A model generated the notes under the pieces. The model had not been told where the DNA came from, did no database searches, and saw only the letters and a list, made by a program, of their open reading frames with translations. The translations under genes were made by a program, and so were the position numbers. A DNA stretch of 64,000 bases from Novosphingobium sp. ZN18A2. GTDB lineage: Bacteria > Pseudomonadota > Alphaproteobacteria > Sphingomonadales > Sphingomonadaceae. Location of the stretch: NCBI RefSeq assembly GCF_036784765.1, contig NZ_CP136651.1:620001-684000 (forward strand). The letters are read 5' to 3'. This document shows, one piece after another, positions 58,360-64,000 of this stretch (position 1 is its first letter; each line of letters starts with the position of its first letter).

Positions 58360-59181
58360 TTACAAGGCAAGTACGGCAGTGAACTCACGCGACAAACCGG
58401 CTGCCTGACGCGCCGAGTCGTTGAACGGCGGCTTAACGGCGCCGCGAAAATGGCGCTCTACCAACTCCTTCCAGAGATTCGGCGGGGCCACCCCACGCTC
58501 TTCGCAGACCTTGGAGAAATGGGTTGTGCCGAAGCGCACATGCCGGATTTCGTCGTCAAGGATTCGTTGAAGGATTCTTGCGCTGGTCATGTCGCCCGCC
58601 GCGGTGAAGCGTTCGATCGTCAGTGGCGTTACGTCCAGCCCGCGTGCTTCCAGCACCATGGGCACGACGGCCAGCCGCGCGCCGACATCGTGCGCCGTTT
58701 CGCGCGCGGCATCCCACAATCCGTCATGCGCGGGCAGGGCGCCGTAATATGTGCCGAGCGTCACCAGCCTGCGGGCGAGGAGCGCATAGTGCATCGCTTC
58801 GTCCGCCGCGACCGAAAGGAAGTCGCTTGCGAAGGCGGGGCCGCGCTCTTCCCCGAAGCGGCCCACGATATCGAGCGCGAGGTCAATCGCCACGAACTCG
58901 ATATGCGCAAGCGCATGGATCAGGGCGATGCGCCCGCGTTCGGACCCGCCCTTGCCGCGTTTGGGCATCCGGTTGGGCGCAAGCAGTTCGGGCCTGTCGG
59001 GCCTTGCGGGCACGTCCGGCATCGCAACGTCGAAGGCGAACGCCAGTCTTCCCGCCGCCCAGTCGCGGGCAACCGCGCGCGCGGCCATGGCCTTTTCGCG
59101 CGGGTCGGCGGTAAGCAGCGCGTCGCGGATCGCGCGCGCAAGCGTGGGGCGGGCGTCAGGCAACAGGTGCGCTCCGGTCAA
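58360..59181 (-). CDS. DUF455 ferritin-like protein
   Basis: A 273-residue protein of the DUF455 ferritin-like family. Iron-type ligands are suggested by LIHALAHIEFVAIDLALDI (Glu and His near residue 95), SDFLSVAADEAMHYALLARRL (Glu with His) and RILQRILDDEIRHVRFGTTHF (Glu with His), the four-helix-bundle arrangement. The biological substrate is unknown. The likely start is a TTG at 59181, overlapping the bcp stop. Open sequence upstream lies inside bcp and is not conserved. Confidence 0.85.
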   Translation of the reverse strand: MTGAHLLPDARPTLARAIRDALLTADPREKAMAARAVARDWAAGRLAFAFDVAMPDVPARPDRPELLAPNRMPKRGKGGSERGRIALIHALAHIEFVAIDLALDIVGRFGEERGPAFASDFLSVAADEAMHYALLARRLVTLGTYYGALPAHDGLWDAARETAHDVGARLAVVPMVLEARGLDVTPLTIERFTAAGDMTSARILQRILDDEIRHVRFGTTHFSKVCEERGVAPPNLWKELVERHFRGAVKPPFNDSARQAAGLSREFTAVLAL

Positions 59182-59651
59182 AGCGCCTTCGCGGCGGCCA
59201 GCACCTCTTCGGCGTGGCCCTTTACCTTCACCTTGTTCCACACGCGCGCGATCTTCCCGTCCCTGTCCAGCAGATACGTGGTGCGCACCATGCCCATGTA
59301 GGTGCGGCCGTAGTTCTTCTTTTCGGTCCAGATGCCCAGCGCGTCGGACAGGCCGCCTTCTTCCGCATCGCTGGCGAGTGGTGCCGAAAGATCGTGCTTG
59401 GCGATGAATTTCTGGTGCTTTGCCGGCGGGTCCTTGCTGACGCCCAGAAGATGCACGCCGGCCTTGGCGAACTCCCCGGAAAGCGCGGAAAAGTCCTTGT
59501 TCTCGGTCGTGCAGCCGGGGGTATCGTCCTTCGGATAGAAGAAGATCACCGCCGGTTTTCCGGCAAGGTCCGACGGGCGGATGGTGCCGCCTTCGGGTGT
59601 GGTCATGGCGATATCGGGCATCGGATCGCCGATTCCGGCCTCAGTGCTCAT
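59178..59651 (-). CDS. bcp: Thioredoxin-dependent peroxiredoxin (Bcp/PrxQ)
   Basis: Reduces hydroperoxides in the cytoplasm. The 157-residue protein has the peroxidatic Cys in FFYPKDDTPGCTTENKDF (Cys47); the position for the resolving Cys five residues on is occupied by Asn, so this is a one-Cys-type or differently resolved PrxQ. It has the FLAxD-like ASDAEEG and TYLLDRDGKIARVW segments. It is coupled to glnE upstream and overlaps the ferritin-like gene downstream. Confidence 0.93.
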   Translation of the reverse strand: MSTEAGIGDPMPDIAMTTPEGGTIRPSDLAGKPAVIFFYPKDDTPGCTTENKDFSALSGEFAKAGVHLLGVSKDPPAKHQKFIAKHDLSAPLASDAEEGGLSDALGIWTEKKNYGRTYMGMVRTTYLLDRDGKIARVWNKVKVKGHAEEVLAAAKAL

Positions 59652-62359
59652 GGCTGGTCCTCCAGTTGGGTTCCGAACGTGGCCGCCCAGGCGGCCGCAA
59701 CCTCGCCGCGCGCGCCTTCTACGCTGGCGAGCAGCGAATTCCAGTCCTCGCAGCCGCAGACCTGCGCCACGATCTCGCGGCTCGCCTCGGGCGGATAGGC
59801 GCCATCGGGGGCGAACAGGCGCACGATTACCAGCAAGCGCGTAAGCAGGTCATGCGCGTCGCGCAGGGAGGCAGGCAGCAGGTCTGCCGCCACAAGCGCG
59901 GACACCGCCTCGCCCAGTTGCGGATGGAATGCGGTGCGTTCGCGCAGTTGCAGGAAGTGGACCAGGAATTCGAGGTCGACCAGCCCGCCGCGCGCCAGCT
60001 TCACGTCCAGCGGCCCCTTGGGCGGCTTGTGGCGCGCCATCTCGTCGCGCATGGCCAGAACGTCGGTGCGAAGCTTGTCCGCGTCGCGCGGGCTATCGAG
60101 GACGCGGGCGATGATCGCTTCCAGCTCCGCGCGGTCCCCGTCGGTGCCGAAAAGCACGCGCGCGCGGGTCAGCGCCATGTGCTCCCAGGTCCAGGCTTCT
60201 TCGCGCTGATAGCGTTCGAAGCTGTCGAGGCTGACCGCAATCGGCCCTTGCGCGCCCGACGGCCGCAGGCGTGCATCCACCTCGTAAAGCGCGCCCGCCG
60301 CGGTGGGCACGGAAAGCGCCGCGATCACCCGCTGCGACAACCGGTTGAAATAGAGCGTTGCGCCAAGCGGCCGCCGCCCGTCCGATTCGGCGGCAAACTC
60401 TCCGCTGAACAGGAAAATCAGGTCAAGGTCCGATGCGTGCGTCAGCGCCGCGCCGCCCAGCCGCCCCAGCCCCAGAATCATCAGCCGATTGCCCGGCACC
60501 GATCCGTGCGCCTGGGCGAATTCGCGGATCGCCGCTTCGCCCAGCACGCGGATCGCCGCTTCGGCAACGCGCGACAGGGCGGCGGCGATTTCCAGCGGAT
60601 CGCGCCCTTCCACCAGTTGCACGCCCAGCGCGAAGCGCATTTCCCCCACCTGCTGGCGAACATTGTCGAGCGTGCGCTGGTAATCGTCATCCTTTTCCCC
60701 GCGCGCCAGTTCCGCCGCGATTTCGTTTACGCTGCCCGGCAGGTCGAAGGCGCTGCGGTCTATCAGGATGTCGATCAGGTCGGCGCGGCGCGCCAGTTCG
60801 TCCGCCAGCGTGGGCGCATGGGCGAGCACGCGCATGACGATCGCCAGCAGGCCCGGCCGCGCTTCCAGCAGGCGGAACACGTTGATCGCGCTGGGCAGGC
60901 CCGCCAGCAACTGTTCCCAGCGCAGCAGCGCGCGTTCGGGATCGGGCGCGTTGGCCAGCGCTTCCAGCAATTGCGGCCGCATCCGCCGGAACGCATCGCG
61001 CGCTTCGGACGAGCGCAACGCGCGATACTGCCCGCCGATCCAGCCGTCGATCCGCGCGGTCAGGGCCTCGGGATCGTCGAATCCCAGGTCGGCGAGTTCC
61101 TGTGTCAGCGGCTTGGCCGAAACCGGAACCGCGCCTTCGGGCGCATATGTCTCTATCAGCGCGTCGAAACGGCTGCCCACGGCTTCGGAAATGTCCGCCA
61201 GTTCCTCTACCAGCGCGGCGCCGTTCGCCAGCCCGTCAAGCTGCGCGACCGAATCGAGCGCTTCCGCGTCGGTCGGCAGGCTGTGGGTCTGCTGGTCGGA
61301 TACCATCTGCAACCGGTGTTCGACCGTGCGCAGCCGGTCATAGCTTTCGCCCATCACGCGCGCGTCTTCCGCCCCGATCAACCCGGCGGCGGCCAGCGCA
61401 TCCAGCGCCGCGCGCGTGCCGCGCTGGCGCAGCGAAGGGTCGCGTCCGCCGTGGATCAGCTGGTGCGTCTGCGCGAAGAATTCCACTTCGCGGATGCCGC
61501 CGCGCCCGCGCTTCAGGTCGTAACCGGGGCCAACCGCCTGCCCGCCCGAATAGTGGTCGCGGATGCGCGTGGTCAGCCGCCCGATTTCGGCGATCGCCCC
61601 GAAATCGAGGCTGCGCCGCCACACGAACGGGCGGATCGTGTCCAGAAAAGCCTGCCCCGCCTCTATATCCCCCGCCGCGGCGCGGGCGCGGATGAAGGCC
61701 GCGCGCTCCCACGCGAGGGCGGAGGATTCGTAATGCGTGATCGCCGCTTCGAACGGCAGCGCCAGCGGGCTGACTTCGCTGGCGGGTCGCAGGCGCAGGT
61801 CGACGCGGAAGACATAGCCTTCCGCCGTATGCGAAGAGAGCGTGCGGACCACGGCCCGCGCAACGCGCTGCGCGGCTTCGCCCGGTTCGTCACGGTCGCG
61901 CCGGGGCAGGCGTTCGGGATCGAACAGCAGGATCGGGTCGAGGTCGGACGAATAGTTCAGCTCGCCCGCGCCCTGCTTACCCAGCGCGATGGCGGAAAAG
62001 CCGGTCGGTTCGTCGTCGGGCGCGCGCTGGCGGATGCCGTCGTCTATCGCAAGGTCGAGCGCGCGATCGGCAAATGCGGTCAGCTCGCCCACCACGCGGG
62101 ACAGCGGCAGCACGCCCGCCAGGTCACCGATGGCGACGGCAAGCGCCAGCGCCAGCCGCTCTCGCCGCAGGGCGATGCCCACGTCGTCTTCACCCTGTCC
62201 CGCCCGGTGCGCCGCGCCAAGTGCATCCTCGATCCGGCCGGCAGCCAGCAATTCCTCCAGTGCGGGAAGCCGGTCGAGCGCGCCGGACAGGAACGGGGAA
62301 TGCGTTCTGGCGCGGGAAAGGGCATCGGGAAAGTCGGCTTTTGGCGCAGTGCTGGTCAT
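59648..62359 (-). CDS. glnE: Bifunctional glutamine synthetase adenylyltransferase/deadenylase
   Basis: GlnE adds or removes AMP on glutamine synthetase in response to PII, linking to the glutamate synthase genes at the window start. The 903-residue protein has two nucleotidyltransferase domains: NYSSDLDPILLFD in the N-terminal half (about residues 134-146) and ASDLDLIFLFSGEF in the C-terminal half (about 640-653), each with the DXD pair. The start at 62359 (MTSTAPKADFPDALSR) is chosen; about 106 further open codons upstream are not conserved. Its end overlaps bcp (ATGA). Confidence 0.95.
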   Translation of the reverse strand: MTSTAPKADFPDALSRARTHSPFLSGALDRLPALEELLAAGRIEDALGAAHRAGQGEDDVGIALRRERLALALAVAIGDLAGVLPLSRVVGELTAFADRALDLAIDDGIRQRAPDDEPTGFSAIALGKQGAGELNYSSDLDPILLFDPERLPRRDRDEPGEAAQRVARAVVRTLSSHTAEGYVFRVDLRLRPASEVSPLALPFEAAITHYESSALAWERAAFIRARAAAGDIEAGQAFLDTIRPFVWRRSLDFGAIAEIGRLTTRIRDHYSGGQAVGPGYDLKRGRGGIREVEFFAQTHQLIHGGRDPSLRQRGTRAALDALAAAGLIGAEDARVMGESYDRLRTVEHRLQMVSDQQTHSLPTDAEALDSVAQLDGLANGAALVEELADISEAVGSRFDALIETYAPEGAVPVSAKPLTQELADLGFDDPEALTARIDGWIGGQYRALRSSEARDAFRRMRPQLLEALANAPDPERALLRWEQLLAGLPSAINVFRLLEARPGLLAIVMRVLAHAPTLADELARRADLIDILIDRSAFDLPGSVNEIAAELARGEKDDDYQRTLDNVRQQVGEMRFALGVQLVEGRDPLEIAAALSRVAEAAIRVLGEAAIREFAQAHGSVPGNRLMILGLGRLGGAALTHASDLDLIFLFSGEFAAESDGRRPLGATLYFNRLSQRVIAALSVPTAAGALYEVDARLRPSGAQGPIAVSLDSFERYQREEAWTWEHMALTRARVLFGTDGDRAELEAIIARVLDSPRDADKLRTDVLAMRDEMARHKPPKGPLDVKLARGGLVDLEFLVHFLQLRERTAFHPQLGEAVSALVAADLLPASLRDAHDLLTRLLVIVRLFAPDGAYPPEASREIVAQVCGCEDWNSLLASVEGARGEVAAAWAATFGTQLEDQP

Positions 62360-62516
62360 CACGGAAAATGCGATGCCCGCTCCGCCCTGCGGGATCAACC
62401 CATCGCCTTGCGCGGAAAAGAAGGCTCTGCCACTGTCCGCGCATTGCCGCACCCCGTCCAGGGCGCGGGCGAACGATATCGACGGCCGGTACCGGCCGGA
62501 AAAGGGGACGCAGATC

Positions 62517-64000
62517 ATGACTTTGAAGACAAGCGGCAGCGCGGTGCGTGCGCTGGTGCTGGCGATTGCCGGAACGGCGGCGCTGGGCGCCTGCGCAATG
62601 GTCCAGGCGCCGGAAATGGCCACCGCCGCCGCGCCGGCGACACCGGCAACGCAGGCCGCAACCGTTGCGGATGCCACGGCCTATCCGCAGGTTTCCGCGC
62701 CGCAGGTCGACGTGCCGCTGATGAAGGAGATGGTGAAGACGCTGGCCTCCGACGATTTCGAAGGCCGGGCGCCCAGCACCGATGCGGAACCGCGCGTGCT
62801 GAACTACATCATTTCGAAGTTTCAGCAGGCCGGGCTGAAGCCGGGCAACAACGGTAGCTGGCTGCAGGACGTGCCGACGGTGGAAATCACCGGCAGCGAT
62901 TTCTCGCCGATGACCGTGACCGGCGGAACCTCGCCGATGACGTTCAGCTATGGCGACCAGTACGTGGCGGCCAGCTATCGCGTCACGCCGCATACGCAGG
63001 TGAAGGACAGCGACCTGGTCTTCGTGGGGTACGGCATCGTGGCGCCCGAGCTGGGCTGGAACGATTATGCCGGGATCGACATGAAGGGGAAAACCGCGGT
63101 TATCCTCGTCAACGATCCCGATTACCGGATGAAGGACGAGAACGGGCCGTTCAAGGGCCGCCGGATGACCTATTACGGCCGCTGGACCTATAAGTTCGAG
63201 GAAGCCGCGCGCCAGGGCGCGAGCGCGGCCATCATCGTGCACGACACCTTCCCGGCAGCCTATGGCTGGAACGTCGTCAACTCCAGCTGGAGCGGCGCGC
63301 AATACTATGTCCAGTCGGATAACGACGGCATGGACCAGACGGCCGCCAACGGCTGGGTCCAGCTTCCGGTCGCCAAACGGATTTTCGCGGCGGCCGGCAA
63401 GGATTTCGATGCCCTGTCCGAAGCGGCAAAGCACAAGGGTTTCCGCGCGGTGCCGCTGGGCGAGAAGGTGAGCTTCTCGTTCGATAACGCGATCCGCAAG
63501 TCGATGTCGCACAACGTCGTCGGTATCCTGCCGGGCGCGAAGCATCCCGGCCAGTACGTGCTCTATACCGCGCACTGGGACCACCTGGGCCATTGCACGC
63601 CCGACAAGACGGGTGACGGCATCTGCAACGGCGCGGTCGACAACGCGACCGGCGTCGCGGCGCTGGCCGCGCTTGCGGAAGCGAACAGGAAGGCCGGACC
63701 GGCCGATCGCAGCCAGGTCTTCATGGCGGTGACGCTTGAGGAATCGGGCCTGCTCGGCTCCGAATGGTATGCCACCCACCCGATCTACCCGCTGGCGAAG
63801 ACCGTGGGCGGGGTGAACATGGATGCGCTGCTGCCCGCCGGCCGGGCGAAGGACTATTCCATGACCGGCGGCGACAAGTCGGACCTTACCGGATATTTCC
63901 GCCACGCCTTGCAGGCGATGGGCCTTTACGAGACGAAGGAAGACCATCCCGAGCGCGGCCATTATTACCGTTCGGACCATTTCAGCTTTGCCAAGCAGGG
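62517..64000 (+). CDS. M28-family metallopeptidase, truncated by the window edge
   Basis: A secreted zinc aminopeptidase-like protein; the first 494 codons are in the window and the frame is open at the end. The N-terminus has a lipoprotein-type signal (VLAIAGTAALGAC). A PA-type insert lies in the middle. The zinc ligands of the M28 fold are visible: LYTAHWDHLGH (about residue 345), GAVDNATGVAAL (Asp), LEESGLLGSEWYA (Glu) and the final DHFSFAKQG (His). An AGGGGA site precedes the ATG. It probably degrades peptides in the periplasm or outside the cell. Confidence 0.92.
   Translation, partial: MTLKTSGSAVRALVLAIAGTAALGACAMVQAPEMATAAAPATPATQAATVADATAYPQVSAPQVDVPLMKEMVKTLASDDFEGRAPSTDAEPRVLNYIISKFQQAGLKPGNNGSWLQDVPTVEITGSDFSPMTVTGGTSPMTFSYGDQYVAASYRVTPHTQVKDSDLVFVGYGIVAPELGWNDYAGIDMKGKTAVILVNDPDYRMKDENGPFKGRRMTYYGRWTYKFEEAARQGASAAIIVHDTFPAAYGWNVVNSSWSGAQYYVQSDNDGMDQTAANGWVQLPVAKRIFAAAGKDFDALSEAAKHKGFRAVPLGEKVSFSFDNAIRKSMSHNVVGILPGAKHPGQYVLYTAHWDHLGHCTPDKTGDGICNGAVDNATGVAALAALAEANRKAGPADRSQVFMAVTLEESGLLGSEWYATHPIYPLAKTVGGVNMDALLPAGRAKDYSMTGGDKSDLTGYFRHALQAMGLYETKEDHPERGHYYRSDHFSFAKQ

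Noticed and set aside
59597..62857. A 1086-codon plus-strand open frame opposite glnE
   Set aside because: glnE on the minus strand has both nucleotidyltransferase motifs. The antisense frame is rich in Arg, Gln and His and resembles nothing known.
62190..63980. A 596-codon minus-strand frame opposite the M28 peptidase
   Set aside because: The plus strand encodes a peptidase with all zinc ligands, a signal peptide and a ribosome site; the minus frame has neither motifs nor a start context.

Overview
The window reads as chromosomal DNA of an alphaproteobacterium of the order Sphingomonadales (Novosphingobium/Sphingobium/Erythrobacteraceae type). The base composition is high GC, genes are tightly packed and many start codons overlap the preceding stop (ATGA, GTGA, TGATG). 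Housekeeping neighbourhoods are alphaproteobacterial in style: leuS-lptE-holA, rnd-lptC-lptA, glnE-bcp, cysNC-cysD with a DUF2061 gene. I saw no tRNA or rRNA gene, insertion sequence, integrase or CRISPR array. The genus is inference; no marker gene here fixes it.

Layout. 0.3-6.4 kb: glutamate synthase (gltB, gltD). 6.6-10.4 kb, minus strand: sulfate activation (cysD, fused cysNC, a DUF2061 membrane protein, cysQ), divergent from a LuxR-type regulator. 11.6-15.7 kb: ung, UDP-glucose dehydrogenase, RNase D, lptC, lptA. 16.4-32.6 kb: an exopolysaccharide (EPS) locus with a split PssD/PssE-like transferase, Wza-like export lipoprotein, Wzc-like co-polymerase/tyrosine kinase, three further glycosyltransferases, a Wzx-like flippase, a Wzy-like polymerase and rmlA-C-D-B for dTDP-rhamnose. 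Within it, at 22.9-25.2 kb, is a two-gene unit resembling the head-spike base and beta-helix spike of Rhodobacter-type gene transfer agents. 32.8-39.6 kb: a complete lasso-peptide (RiPP) cluster with tailoring genes. 39.8-43.8 kb: a small acidic membrane protein, an O-antigen ligase/polymerase, a helical-repeat protein and the polyprenyl-phosphate glycosylphosphotransferase that probably starts EPS synthesis. 44-48.8 kb: holA, lptE, leuS, a DUF3576 lipoprotein. 49-54.4 kb: a surface protein, phaB, a membrane-bound HTH/DUF4019 regulator, a ribbon-helix-helix protein, murA, galU. 54.4-57.3 kb: a cytochrome P450 and an acyl-CoA synthetase behind a palindromic operator. 57.5-64 kb: an M23 peptidase, a DUF455 ferritin-like protein, bcp, glnE and a truncated M28 peptidase.

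How the parts fit. galU and the UDP-glucose dehydrogenase supply UDP-glucose and UDP-glucuronate, and rmlABCD supplies dTDP-rhamnose. The PssD/PssE-like pair is a plausible glucuronosyltransferase, so the polymer probably contains glucuronate and rhamnose. The lasso cluster sits between the two EPS blocks. It encodes a 49-residue precursor with a canonical leader and a 17-residue core, a cyclase, split B1 (leader binding) and B2 (protease) proteins, an exporter, an HprK-like kinase and a nucleotidyltransferase. The last two match the phosphorylation/glycosylation tailoring pair known from paeninodin- and pseudomycoidin-type clusters, but this core ends in Lys rather than Ser.

The two most interesting points are the lasso cluster, with its unusual core and tailoring pair, and the gene-transfer-agent-type spike genes inside a polysaccharide locus.
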